Origin: Deltaproteobacteria bacterium
GTDB taxonomy: Bacteria; Myxococcota; Myxococcia; Myxococcales; 40CM-4-68-19
DNA: 64,000 nt
Assembly: GCA_005879535.1 (NCBI GenBank)
Contig: VBKI01000091.1
Coordinates: forward strand, 72,710-136,709
Reading direction: 5' to 3'
Shown here: in pieces, positions 29,189-37,537 of the stretch
Layout: each line of letters starts with the position of its first letter
How positions within the stretch are numbered: the first letter of the stretch is position 1
Notes under the pieces: model-generated
The model's input: only the letters and a program-made list of their open reading frames with translations
Told to the model about the DNA's origin: nothing
Database searches by the model: none
Made by a program: the position numbers and the translations under genes

Positions 29189-30723
29189 GGCTGCTGACCG
29201 CCGCCGGGCAGCGCGAGCTGGATCGGCTCGCCGCGGCGGAGGCGGCGCTGCCCACCCGGGTCCTGATGGAGAGCGCTGGGGGCGCCGTCGCGCGCGCGGT
29301 GCTCGAGCTGCAGCCGAGAAAGGTGGTCGCCTTCTGCGGCCCGGGAAACAACGGCGGCGACGGATCCGTCGCCGCGCGCCTGCTGCGTGAAACCATCCCG
29401 GAGGTCTACGTCTGGTTCACGCGATCGCCGGACGGCCTGAAAGGCGACGCCGCTCTGGCTGCGAAGGCGTGGCAGGCGGCGGGCGGCGAGGACGCGAAAA
29501 AGACGCTGCGCGGCGGACCCGGCGTCGTCCTCATCGATGCCGTGTTCGGCAGCGGTCTTTCCCGTCCGCCCGAGGGCGCGGAGGCGGAGGCCATCCGGGC
29601 GATGAATTCCGCCCGCGAGCGGGGCGCGAAGATCGTCGCGGTCGACGTGCCCAGCGGCATCGACGCGGACACCGGGCACGTCTATCCCGTGCACGTCGCG
29701 CGGGCCGACCTGACGGTGACCCTGCACGCGCCGAAGCGCGGACTGTATCTGCATCCCGGAGCCGACTGCGCCGGGCGCATCGCCGTTGCGCCGATCGGGA
29801 TTCCGCGTGCGCTGGAAGAGAAGCTTTCGGGGCCGGTGTGCGAGCTGATCGACGAGGAATGGGCGCGAGCGCAGATCCCGGCGCGGCCGCGGAACGCGCA
29901 CAAGAACGACTTCGGGCACGTGCTGGTCATCGCCGGATCGGCCGGAAAGACCGGAGCGGCTGCCCTGGTTTGCGAAGCGGCGCTGCGGGCCGGGGCCGGG
30001 CTCGTGACGCTCGCCGCAAGGCCGGAGGTCGGGGCGGCCCTCCACGGCGTCCCCGAGGCGATGTTCGCGGCGTTGCCCGGAAGCGGTCCGCTCGCTGCGG
30101 CGGACCTGCCGCCGCTGCGCGAGGCACTGAAGGGAAAGAGCGCGCTCGCGATCGGGCCGGGGATTCACCGGGGCCCGGAGACCGGGCCTCTGATCGGTGA
30201 GCTGGTCGCGGGCGCGGAGGTGACGGTGCTCGATGCCGACGCGCTGAATGCGCTCGCCGAACATCGGGACCGGATCGCCGAATGGTTCCGCAAGGCGCCC
30301 ACCCGGCCGCTGCTCACGCCGCACCCGGGCGAGTTCGCGCGCCTCACGGGCGAGGAGACCGAGCGCGCTCTCTCGGACCGCGTCGAATCGGCGGTACGCG
30401 CGGCGCAGCGCTTTGGCGGCTGCGTCGCGCTCAAGGGAGCGCACACCGTGATCGCCGACCCGGAAGGATCCAGCGCCATCTGCGCCGCCGGGAATCCGGG
30501 GATGGCGACCGCGGGGACGGGCGACGTCCTCACGGGCATCGCCGCCGCCCTGCTGGCGAGGCGCTCCGGCATCGGCGGAACGTCCGAGCGGGGCCGGCTC
30601 GCCGTCTTCGTCCACGCGATGGCCGGCGACCTCGCCGCGGCGGAGATCGGCGAGACGCCCCTGGTGGCCAGCGACATCGTCCGCATCGGCCTGCCGCGGC
30701 TCTTCCGGCGCTGGGGACGATGA
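29185..30723 (+). CDS. nnrD: bifunctional NAD(P)HX epimerase/dehydratase
   Basis: This 512-residue fusion has an N-terminal YjeF_N epimerase part (VVAFCGPGNNGGDGSVAARL, LIDAVFGSGLSR, AVDVPSGIDADTGHV). The C-terminal carbohydrate-kinase-like ADP-dependent dehydratase shows HKNDFGHVLVIAGSAGKTGA, LLTPHPGEFARL, ALKGAHTVIA and the late signature GNPGMATAGTGDVLTGI. It repairs hydrated NADH and NADPH. The ATG overlaps pdxJ by 4 nt. The tsaE ATG overlaps its stop by 4 nt. The nnrD-tsaE order is a familiar one. Confidence 0.94.
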   Translation: MRLLTAAGQRELDRLAAAEAALPTRVLMESAGGAVARAVLELQPRKVVAFCGPGNNGGDGSVAARLLRETIPEVYVWFTRSPDGLKGDAALAAKAWQAAGGEDAKKTLRGGPGVVLIDAVFGSGLSRPPEGAEAEAIRAMNSARERGAKIVAVDVPSGIDADTGHVYPVHVARADLTVTLHAPKRGLYLHPGADCAGRIAVAPIGIPRALEEKLSGPVCELIDEEWARAQIPARPRNAHKNDFGHVLVIAGSAGKTGAAALVCEAALRAGAGLVTLAARPEVGAALHGVPEAMFAALPGSGPLAAADLPPLREALKGKSALAIGPGIHRGPETGPLIGELVAGAEVTVLDADALNALAEHRDRIAEWFRKAPTRPLLTPHPGEFARLTGEETERALSDRVESAVRAAQRFGGCVALKGAHTVIADPEGSSAICAAGNPGMATAGTGDVLTGIAAALLARRSGIGGTSERGRLAVFVHAMAGDLAAAEIGETPLVASDIVRIGLPRLFRRWGR

Positions 30724-31181
30724 TCGTCCGGGAGCTGCTCCTCAGGACTCCCGCGGCGACGCGCGCCCTGGGGAAGAAGCTCGGTGCAATCCTGCAACCG
30801 GGAGACTTCGTGGCGCTCACCGGCGAGCTCGGCGCGGGAAAGACGCTGTTCGTCAAGGCCGTCGCCGAGGGCGCCGGAGCCGAGGCTGCGAGCTCTCCGA
30901 GCTTCGCGCTCGTGAACCGCTATCGCGGCCCGGTGCTCCTGCAGCATCTCGACCTGTATCGCGTTTCCGGTCCCGGCGAGCTGTTCTCCCTCGGATTCGA
31001 TGACCTGCTGGCCGAACCGGCAGCGACTCTCTGCGAATGGGCCGACCGCGCGCCGGGCGCATTGCCCGCCGATCGGCTGGAGATCGCCTTCGAGCACGCG
31101 GGCGCGAGGTCGCGCAAGGTGCGCTTGCATGCCACAGGTTCGCGGGCGGAAAAGCTGCTCGCCGCCATCGCCTCCTTATGA
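30720..31181 (+). CDS. tsaE: tRNA threonylcarbamoyladenosine biosynthesis ATPase TsaE
   Basis: This 153-residue protein has the Walker A sequence GELGAGKTLFVKAVAE near residue 41, the downstream SSPSFALVNRYRG, and LQHLDLYRVSGPGEL, which is the family hallmark. TsaE works with TsaB and TsaD in t6A synthesis on ANN-decoding tRNAs. The start is ATG 30720, overlapping nnrD by 4 nt. A longer upstream frame in this phase is only antisense-like noise and was not used. The next gene starts 7 nt after its stop. Confidence 0.94.
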   Translation: MIVRELLLRTPAATRALGKKLGAILQPGDFVALTGELGAGKTLFVKAVAEGAGAEAASSPSFALVNRYRGPVLLQHLDLYRVSGPGELFSLGFDDLLAEPAATLCEWADRAPGALPADRLEIAFEHAGARSRKVRLHATGSRAEKLLAAIASL

Positions 31182-31188
31182 TGAAGCG

Positions 31189-32265
31189 ATGACCAGCACC
31201 ATCACCTGTCCGCACTGCGGCCTTGCCCAGGAACCGGCTTCCGACAGCGTGTGCCGCGGATGCGCGAACCCGATCGCCGGCGTCGTCGCTCCCGCGAAGT
31301 CCGTGCTCGGCCTCGGCAAGGCGGTGGCAGCAAAAGCGCTTCCGCTCGGCGCCCGCGTCGCCGGAGTGGTGCTGCTCCTCAACGCCGGGGCGAACGTTCT
31401 CTCGATGATCAAGGAAGGTGCAGGGACCGGCCCTCTCGCCAACCAGGAAGTCAAAGGGATGATCGTCGATCTCGTGGTCGGCGGCGGCCTTCTCGCCGGC
31501 AGAGCCACGCTGCAGAAGTGGGCCATCGTCCGCGTCGTCCTCGGATTGATCGTGTTCGGCGCGATGTTCGGCGCGCAGCACGACATGACGTCGCTGACGC
31601 TGCAGGCCGGCTTCTCCGCCGCGCTTCTGTTGCTGCTCGTCGGCGACGCGGGAAAGGCGCGGATTGGCGCGGGCGCGGGTCTGAGCGTCGCATACCTGCT
31701 CCTGGCGACGGCCGGGGTGATGCAAACCTGGACCGGCTCGAATCCGGCGGCGGCGGCGCTGCTCACCTCGAAGGGGGACATCTCGCCAGCGGCGGGGCGC
31801 CTGAAGGGCGAGAAGTTCGACTACTGCCTGTCGGTACCCGAGCAGCACTGGTACCTGCGCGCGCCCCAGCTGGCGTCGCGCGACAACCCGTCCTCCGATC
31901 GATGGCTCACGCGCCCGGATCTCGACGCGCACGTGATGATCATGGGCGAAGCGGTCGAGCCGACGCTCCGGATCAACCAGGACAAGTTCGAGCGGGCGGT
32001 GATCGACGAGATGAAGGGCCGTTTGACGAAGTTCGAGAACCTGGGCCGCGAGCCCCTGCCCGGCGGCGCGATGCTCCACTTGCGGGGTCACGCGAAGACG
32101 CTCGATCTCGAGTACTACCGTGGCCTGTTCGCTTACGGGAACCGCGGGTACCAGGTGGTCGCCTTCGCGACCCCGAAGTCGTTCGCCCGCGCCGAGCCGG
32201 AGCTGGCGGCGATGGTGCGCTCGTTCCAACCGGCTTGCCAAGGCCGACCCGTCACCGCCCGCTGA
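31189..32265 (+). CDS. zinc-ribbon multi-span membrane protein, unknown function
   Basis: This 358-residue protein starts with a small zinc ribbon: CPHCGL then CRGCANP (two CxxC pairs, residues about 6-24). Four to five membrane spans follow (about 40-190), including LVVGGGLLAGRA, LIVFGAMFGAQH, FSAALLLLLVG and VAYLLLATAGVM. A C-terminal soluble domain of about 160 residues (from GEKFDYCLSVPEQHWYL to ALVRSFQ-type end) may be a lipid- or surfactant-like binding fold. No family could be named. It lies 7 nt after tsaE. The N-terminal ribbon is cytosolic if it precedes the spans as usual. Confidence 0.75.
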   Translation: MTSTITCPHCGLAQEPASDSVCRGCANPIAGVVAPAKSVLGLGKAVAAKALPLGARVAGVVLLLNAGANVLSMIKEGAGTGPLANQEVKGMIVDLVVGGGLLAGRATLQKWAIVRVVLGLIVFGAMFGAQHDMTSLTLQAGFSAALLLLLVGDAGKARIGAGAGLSVAYLLLATAGVMQTWTGSNPAAAALLTSKGDISPAAGRLKGEKFDYCLSVPEQHWYLRAPQLASRDNPSSDRWLTRPDLDAHVMIMGEAVEPTLRINQDKFERAVIDEMKGRLTKFENLGREPLPGGAMLHLRGHAKTLDLEYYRGLFAYGNRGYQVVAFATPKSFARAEPELAAMVRSFQPACQGRPVTAR

Positions 32266-32267
32266 CC

Positions 32268-33056
32268 TCACTGCGGCAAGATCGAGGTCACCGTCAGCCG
32301 CAGACGCTCGTCCACGACCACCAGCGCTTCCTCCGGGAGAAGACGCCAGGCCCGTTTTCCCCCCGGAGGAGGCTCGCCCGGGTCCTCGCTGGCGATCGCG
32401 ACGTATCCGGATTCTCCGTGCCGGTCCGGCGCGGGTGAGGAGAGAAACAGCGTCCGCCCTCGCCTGCAGGCGAGGAGCACGCGGCCGTCCGTGGCCAGGA
32501 ACGTGGTGCTCGCCCTGTGCTCTCCGTGCTCGGCGATCTCCCGCACCAGGGCGACCGTCTCCGCCATCGCCGCCCCGGCAGCCTCCGCGTTCGCGCGCTC
32601 GAGCTCGCAGCGCCGCCGCAGGAGGGAGAGGAAGAGCAGGAAGCAACGTTCGCTGTCCGTCTCTCCGCGCAGCTCGTCCCGCAGCGACGGATCGATCAAC
32701 GCTTCCAGCGGCGCGCGCACGCGGTCCCAGTCCGGGATGGTGCCGTTGTGCGCGAAGAGCCACGGCCCGCGCTGGAAGGGATGTGTGTTGTCCTCCGCCA
32801 CGCGGCCGACGCTGGCCTTGCGGACGTGGGCAAGGACCGTCTGCGCACTTACAAACTGCGACAGCTTCTCGAAATCTGCGTCGCCGTGGGCAGGAGTGAG
32901 ACTGCGGACCACACGCGGCACGCCGTCTTCGTACCAGCCGACGCCCCAACCATCGGGATGCTCACGGCTTTGCACGCGGAGTGCGTTTGCGCCGTGAAAG
33001 AGCTCATGGGATACGGCGTCGACGGCGCGTGAGCGGCAGCCAAAGAGACGGCACAT
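32268..33056 (-). CDS. class-II glutamine amidotransferase (YafJ-like)
   Basis: The 262-residue protein begins MCRLFGCRS, so removal of Met exposes the N-terminal nucleophile Cys. It then shows EHPDGWGVGWYED, VLAHVRKASVG, NTHPFQRGPWLFAHNGTI and RGETDSERCFLLFLSLL, matching GATase class-II proteins of the YafJ/EgtC branch. It probably hydrolyses or uses the amide of glutamine or a gamma-glutamyl compound. The acceptor is unknown, and no ergothioneine gene was seen nearby. It is convergent with the zinc-ribbon protein and stops 3 nt from it. Confidence 0.88.
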   Translation of the reverse strand: MCRLFGCRSRAVDAVSHELFHGANALRVQSREHPDGWGVGWYEDGVPRVVRSLTPAHGDADFEKLSQFVSAQTVLAHVRKASVGRVAEDNTHPFQRGPWLFAHNGTIPDWDRVRAPLEALIDPSLRDELRGETDSERCFLLFLSLLRRRCELERANAEAAGAAMAETVALVREIAEHGEHRASTTFLATDGRVLLACRRGRTLFLSSPAPDRHGESGYVAIASEDPGEPPPGGKRAWRLLPEEALVVVDERLRLTVTSILPQ

Positions 33057-33216
33057 CCAAGAGCATCATACCATGGCGCCCCCTATCGACCGCGAGCGAG
33101 GGGACCTAAAATGGCGTCGCGGCTACGGGGAGAGTGCATCAAGGGTAGCGTTCTCCCTGGCGGTCGTGCTGTAATTTTGTTTGGCCGCTGCGGGGCCGCC
33201 GGGAGGGGTGACGCAG

Positions 33217-34221
33217 ATGTGGGCAGCGCTGGCGCTCGTGCTCGCCTCCGCGACGACCGCGCCGGTCGTAGCGCTGCTGCCCTTGCGCCCCTTGGGAGCG
33301 CCGCCGGACGTCGTTCACGCCCTGGAGGTCACGCTCCGCAATGAGCTGGCGCAGCTTCCCGAAGCCAGGTTGGCGTCTGCGAGGGACGTCGCGGCCGCCC
33401 TCAAGCGCGAGCCGGGGTGCGAGACGAGGGTCGCATGCGCCGCCGCCGCCGCCGCCCACGCCGGGGCACGCCTGCTGATCATGGGCACCACCAGCCAGCT
33501 CGGCGATTCGTTCATGGTCGACTTGAAGCTCATCGATTCCCGCTCCGGGCAGGAGCTCCGCCGCGCGACGCATCCCGTGAGCGGCTCTCAGGAGGCGCTG
33601 ATCGAGAAGGTGCGCGAGGCCGCCATCCACCTGCTCGCGCCGTCCCGCTTCGTCGGCGCCCTGCGCGTCGATGTCCCCGGAGCTGCGGGGGCGCAGCTCT
33701 ATCTCGACGGCAAGCACGCGGGAACGTTGCCTCTGGCGCAGCCGCTGGAGGGACTGGCGCCCGGCCAGCACGCCATCCGGGTCAAGGACAGGACGCAGGA
33801 GACCAGCACGTTCGTCGAGGTCCGGTTCGGGCGTACCACCGACGCCCAGCTCGAGCTGGGCGCCGCCCCGGTGGTCGCGGTTCCCGCGGCGGCGCTTCCG
33901 GTGGCGATCGCGACCGCGGCTCCGCGAAAACCGGCATGGGTCCGGCCGGCTGCCATCGCTGCCATTGGAGCGGGAGTGGCGAGCGCGGTGATCGGCCTCG
34001 CCTTCAATGCTCGCGGCGGATCTACCGCTGCCAGCTCCAGCAACGGGGTCCCGGTCAGCCAGCTGCAGAGCCCCAAGGCGCAGGCATTCCCCGACGGCGA
34101 TCAAAACGCGAGCATCGCCCGCGGCTTCTACTTCGCCGCCGCGGTGCTCGCGGCCACCGGAGGAGGGCTTCTCTGGTGGGACGTGCAGACCGATTCCATC
34201 GGCGTCACCACGCACTTCTGA
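33217..34221 (+). CDS. secreted/periplasmic PEGA-like protein with C-terminal membrane segments
   Basis: The 334-residue product has an N-terminal signal-like region (MWAALALVLASATTAPVV). An alpha/beta domain follows (VALLPLRPLGAPPDVVHALE to RLLIMGTTSQLGDSFMVD), resembling TolB-N/curli-type regulators that assemble names of secreted parameters. A PEGA-like beta repeat (RVDVPGAAGAQLYLDGKHAG) comes next, then two hydrophobic segments (AAIAAIGAGVASAVIGLAF and FYFAAAVLAATGGGLLWW). ATG 33217 is chosen because GGAGGGG lies upstream. Longer frames to 33181 lack a leader. Myxobacteria carry many such proteins of unknown role. Confidence 0.7.
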   Translation: MWAALALVLASATTAPVVALLPLRPLGAPPDVVHALEVTLRNELAQLPEARLASARDVAAALKREPGCETRVACAAAAAAHAGARLLIMGTTSQLGDSFMVDLKLIDSRSGQELRRATHPVSGSQEALIEKVREAAIHLLAPSRFVGALRVDVPGAAGAQLYLDGKHAGTLPLAQPLEGLAPGQHAIRVKDRTQETSTFVEVRFGRTTDAQLELGAAPVVAVPAAALPVAIATAAPRKPAWVRPAAIAAIGAGVASAVIGLAFNARGGSTAASSSNGVPVSQLQSPKAQAFPDGDQNASIARGFYFAAAVLAATGGGLLWWDVQTDSIGVTTHF

Positions 34222-34299
34222 GCGGCGGCCGGAAATCTGCCCCCGCGCAGGTGCCATGCTAGCGTCGGATCGACGCCTTTCTTCGACGGGAGGACCCGC

Positions 34300-34920
34300 G
34301 TGTCCCGCAGCGCCGCGATCTGCCTGCTTCTGATTGCGTTCGCCGGCTGCCGCAGCAGCGCCCCGGATCCGAACTTCCAGCAGGCGAATGCGATCTACCA
34401 GCAGCTCTACGCGACGCAGCTCGACGACGCGTACGGCGACCCGAAGATGGACGAGGTGGTAGCCCTGCTGCACAAGGTGAGCGCGCGATCGGTCGACGCG
34501 TCCAGGGCGCAGGCCATGCTGGGCCTGATCCAGCGCGGGCGCGAGGAGCTGGCGAAGCAACTCGCCGAGCGGGAGAAGATGGCCGCCGCGGCGGCGCAGA
34601 GCGTCGCCTCCGCGCAGGTGAACATCGATCCCTCGAAGGTGCTGGCGGCGAGCGAGGCCGACGCCGGACCGCCGGTGGATCCGTTCGGCCCGGGCGCTTC
34701 GATGGCGGACCTCAACGCGCACAACGGCGGCTGCCTGGTGGACAGCGAGCCGTTCACCGAGCAGGGCACCGGCGTCGCGGGAACGGTGTACCGCGTAGCT
34801 CCATCGGACACGTGCAAGGGAAAGCTGCCGGGGCTCAGCGGGCAGATCGTGCTGGTCGTCAACGGCAAGATCTATCGGCGCACCGCCGATCCCAGAGCTG
34901 GCTCGGCGCAGCCGCGATAG
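34300..34920 (+). CDS. small lipoprotein, unknown function
   Basis: The 206-residue product starts at GTG 34300 with GGGAGGAC eight bases before it. The short signal SRSAAICLLLIAFAGC gives the lipobox with Cys17. The mature part begins with helical NFQQANAIYQQLYATQLDDA and contains a Glu/Ala-rich coiled-coil (residues about 85-120). The tail has GCLVDSEPFTEQGTGVAGTVY and ends in a short Arg/Ser/Ala-rich stretch. No domain was recognised. It lies 36 nt before psd in the same orientation. Confidence 0.75.
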   Translation: MSRSAAICLLLIAFAGCRSSAPDPNFQQANAIYQQLYATQLDDAYGDPKMDEVVALLHKVSARSVDASRAQAMLGLIQRGREELAKQLAEREKMAAAAAQSVASAQVNIDPSKVLAASEADAGPPVDPFGPGASMADLNAHNGGCLVDSEPFTEQGTGVAGTVYRVAPSDTCKGKLPGLSGQIVLVVNGKIYRRTADPRAGSAQPR

Positions 34921-34956
34921 CGCAAGGCGGCACGGCCTGCTACACAACGCAGCCCG

Positions 34957-35805
34957 ATGGCCGAGCTGTCGTACACGCTGTTGCGCCTGCTGCCCAAGAA
35001 CACGCTCTCGCGCGCGGTGGGCGCCGCCTGCCGCGCGAGCGCGCCGAAGCCCGTGGTGCGGGCGGTGATCCGCGCGTTCGCGCGCAAGTACGGCGTCGAC
35101 TTGAGCGAAGCGGAGCGCCCGATCGACGAGTACCCGACGTTCACCGAGTTCTTCACCCGCCGCCTCCGGCCTGGAGCGCGCGCCATCGCGCCCGGAGAGC
35201 TCCTTCCGGTCAGCCCGGTCGACGGCACGGTGGGAGAGCTGGGCGAGATCGTCGAGTCGCGCCTCTATCAGGCGAAGGACAAGCACTACACGCTCGCGGA
35301 GCTGATCGGCGGGCCCCAGGCGGAACAGGACGCGCGGCAGTTCGGCGGTGGCGCGTTCTGCACCATCTATCTCGCTCCCTACGACTATCACCGCATCCAT
35401 GCGCCGCTGGGCGGACAGATCTCCGGGTACGTCAACATGCCGGGGCAGCTCTGGCCGGTGAACCCGACCGGCATCCGCAACGTGGACAAACTGTTCTGCG
35501 TGAACGAGCGCCTGACCACGTTCCTCAAGACGCCGCGCGGCGCTTGCGCGGTGGTTGCCGTGGGAGCGACGAACGTGGGCCGGATCCGCGCCGTCTACGA
35601 CGACGTCGTCACCAACGCGCGCCGCACGCGGCAGCCGGAGCGGAAGCTGTACGAGCGGTCGCTGCGGGTGGAGAAGGGCGGCGAGCTTGCGGTGTTCGAG
35701 ATGGGCTCCACGGTGGTGGTCCTTTTCGCGCCCGGGGTGAAGCTCGCCGACCGGTTGCGGCCCGGGCTCGCGATCAAGCTGGGCGAGGCGCTGGAATCGC
35801 CATGA
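34957..35805 (+). CDS. psd: phosphatidylserine decarboxylase
   Basis: The 282-residue protein contains [31 protein letters not shown] (catalytic Asp), YHRIHAPLGG (catalytic His), and the self-cleavage motif MGSTVVVLFAPG near residue 249. Cleavage between Gly and Ser generates the pyruvoyl prosthetic group; many family members have LGST at this place. It converts phosphatidylserine to phosphatidylethanolamine at the membrane. The ATG lies 36 nt after the lipoprotein stop. Its TGA overlaps the hisS ATG by 4 nt. Confidence 0.95.
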   Translation: MAELSYTLLRLLPKNTLSRAVGAACRASAPKPVVRAVIRAFARKYGVDLSEAERPIDEYPTFTEFFTRRLRPGARAIAPGELLPVSPVDGTVGELGEIVESRLYQAKDKHYTLAELIGGPQAEQDARQFGGGAFCTIYLAPYDYHRIHAPLGGQISGYVNMPGQLWPVNPTGIRNVDKLFCVNERLTTFLKTPRGACAVVAVGATNVGRIRAVYDDVVTNARRTRQPERKLYERSLRVEKGGELAVFEMGSTVVVLFAPGVKLADRLRPGLAIKLGEALESP

Positions 35806-37097
35806 GCCAGAAGATCCGCGGCGTGAAGGGCACCCGCGACGTCCTGCCCATCGACACCTACGTGAAGGACGACGATCCGTGGGTCCGCATCGGGCACTAC
35901 CAGCTCGTCGAGCAGACCGCCCGCGACCTCTTTCCCCTCTACGGATACCGCGAGGCGCGCACGCCGATCCTGGAGCGAACCGAGCTCTTCGTCCGCAGCA
36001 TCGGCGAGGTCACCGACATCGTCGGCAAGGAGATGTACACCTTCGACGACCGCGGCGACTCGGTGACCCTGCGGCCGGAGGACACGGCCTCGCTGGTGCG
36101 CGCCTACGTCGAGCACAACGTCAATCAGCAGGAGCCGGAGACCAAGTGGTGGTACGTCGGCCCCATGTTCCGGCGGGAGCGGCAGCAGAGGGGGCGCTAC
36201 CGCCAGTTCACACAGATCGGCATCGAGGCGTTCGGCAATCCGGGCCCGCGGATCGATGCGGAGCAGATCGAGATGCTCGACCGCTGGCTGAAGACGCTCG
36301 GGATCCCGTTCGCGATGCACCTGAACACGCTCGGCGACGGCACCTGCCGCCCCCGGTACCGGGAGGCGCTCCAGTCGTATCTGCGCTCCCGCGCCAGCGA
36401 CCTTTGTGAGGACTGCCGCAAGCGCACCGAGACCAATCCCATCCGCGTGCTCGACTGCAAGAACCCCAAGTGCCAGGAAGTCGCCGCGGGGGCGCCGCAG
36501 ATGGATGCGTTTCTCTGCGACCCGTGCAAGGCGCACTTCGCCGGGGTGCAGGAGACGCTCCACCGCCTGGGGGTTGCCTTCGTCGTGGACCCGAAGCTGG
36601 TGCGCGGCCTCGATTACTACACGCGCACGACGTACGAGGCGATCGCCACTTCCGGTCTCGGCGCCCAGAGCACCGTGGCCGGCGGCGGACGCTACGACGG
36701 ACTGGTGAAGGAGCTCGGAGGTCCCGACGTCCCGGGGATCGGCTTCGCGGCCGGCGTCGAGCGGCTGGCGCTGCTCGTCGCGCAGCAGGGCAAGGAGAGC
36801 GCGACGCGCCCCCTGGTCTTCATCGCGCCGCTGGGCGACGCGGAAGCGGCCCGCGCCGACGAGCTCGCGCAACAGCTGCGCGCCGCCGGGCTTCCCGCAG
36901 AGGTGAGCTTCAGGAAGGCGAATCCGGGAAACCAGCTCAAGCGGGCGGACGCGCTCGGGGCACGATTCGCGCTGGTGCTGGGAGATGCCGAGCTCAAGGC
37001 AGGGCGGGCGCGGTTGAAGGAGCTCAAGACCGGCGCCCAGCACGAAGTCTCGCTGGACGGCTTCGCCGAGGAAGTGAAGAAGCTCGCGGGGCGCTAG
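35802..37097 (+). CDS. hisS: histidyl-tRNA synthetase
   Basis: The 431-residue enzyme starts SQKIRGVKGTRDVLPIDT, which is motif-1-like for HisRS. It carries TLRPEDTASLVRAY, motif 2 GPMFRRERQQRGRYRQFTQ, the histidine-specific VRGLDYYTRTTYEA, the motif 3 region GIGFAAGVERLALL, and a C-terminal anticodon-binding domain. A Cys-rich insertion (LCEDCRKRTETNP and LDCKNPKCQ, then LCDPCKAHF) suggests a structural zinc site, as seen in many bacterial HisRS. The ATG overlaps psd by 4 nt. It attaches histidine to tRNA(His). Confidence 0.96.
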   Translation: MSQKIRGVKGTRDVLPIDTYVKDDDPWVRIGHYQLVEQTARDLFPLYGYREARTPILERTELFVRSIGEVTDIVGKEMYTFDDRGDSVTLRPEDTASLVRAYVEHNVNQQEPETKWWYVGPMFRRERQQRGRYRQFTQIGIEAFGNPGPRIDAEQIEMLDRWLKTLGIPFAMHLNTLGDGTCRPRYREALQSYLRSRASDLCEDCRKRTETNPIRVLDCKNPKCQEVAAGAPQMDAFLCDPCKAHFAGVQETLHRLGVAFVVDPKLVRGLDYYTRTTYEAIATSGLGAQSTVAGGGRYDGLVKELGGPDVPGIGFAAGVERLALLVAQQGKESATRPLVFIAPLGDAEAARADELAQQLRAAGLPAEVSFRKANPGNQLKRADALGARFALVLGDAELKAGRARLKELKTGAQHEVSLDGFAEEVKKLAGR

Positions 37098-37117
37098 CAC
37101 GACGCGCCTGCGCTCGG

Positions 37118-37537
37118 TCACGACTTCCGGCTGGTCTCCCGCAACCGCCGGGTGAGCACCTTCATCACCCCCATGGCGATCTCGGGCCGCTCGCCGAGGA
37201 TGTCGCGGAAGTCGTCGCGGCCGATCTTGAGCAGGACGGCGTCCTCGACCGCGGTGACGCTGGCGGAACGAGGCTCCGAATCGAGCACCGCCATCTCGCC
37301 GAACACGTCGCGCTCGCCCAGACGCACCAGCTCCTTGTTGCCCTGGTGCACCTTCACCTTGCCTTCGACGATCAGATAAAGGGCGTCGCCCGGCTCGCCC
37401 TGCGCGAAGACCTGGTCGCCCGCGGCGAGCGGCTGCTCCTCCGCGATCTCGGCGATCTGGGCCAGCTCCTCCGAAGGAAGCGCGCGGAACAGGTCGATGC
37501 TCTTGAGGAAGAGGACCTTTTCGACGGTCGAGATCAC
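37118..37537 (-). CDS. cyclic-nucleotide-binding domain protein
   Basis: The 139-residue protein is a single cNMP-binding fold: LFRALPSEELAQIAEIAEE, GDQVFAQGEPGDALYLIVEG, and the phosphate-binding cassette FGEMAVLDSEPRSASVTA. No DNA-binding domain is attached, so it acts as a stand-alone sensor. Its GTG start overlaps by 4 nt the stop of the transporter-HEAT gene upstream. The two are thus coupled, and this domain probably regulates that transporter in trans. It is convergent with hisS. Confidence 0.85.
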   Translation of the reverse strand: MISTVEKVLFLKSIDLFRALPSEELAQIAEIAEEQPLAAGDQVFAQGEPGDALYLIVEGKVKVHQGNKELVRLGERDVFGEMAVLDSEPRSASVTAVEDAVLLKIGRDDFRDILGERPEIAMGVMKVLTRRLRETSRKS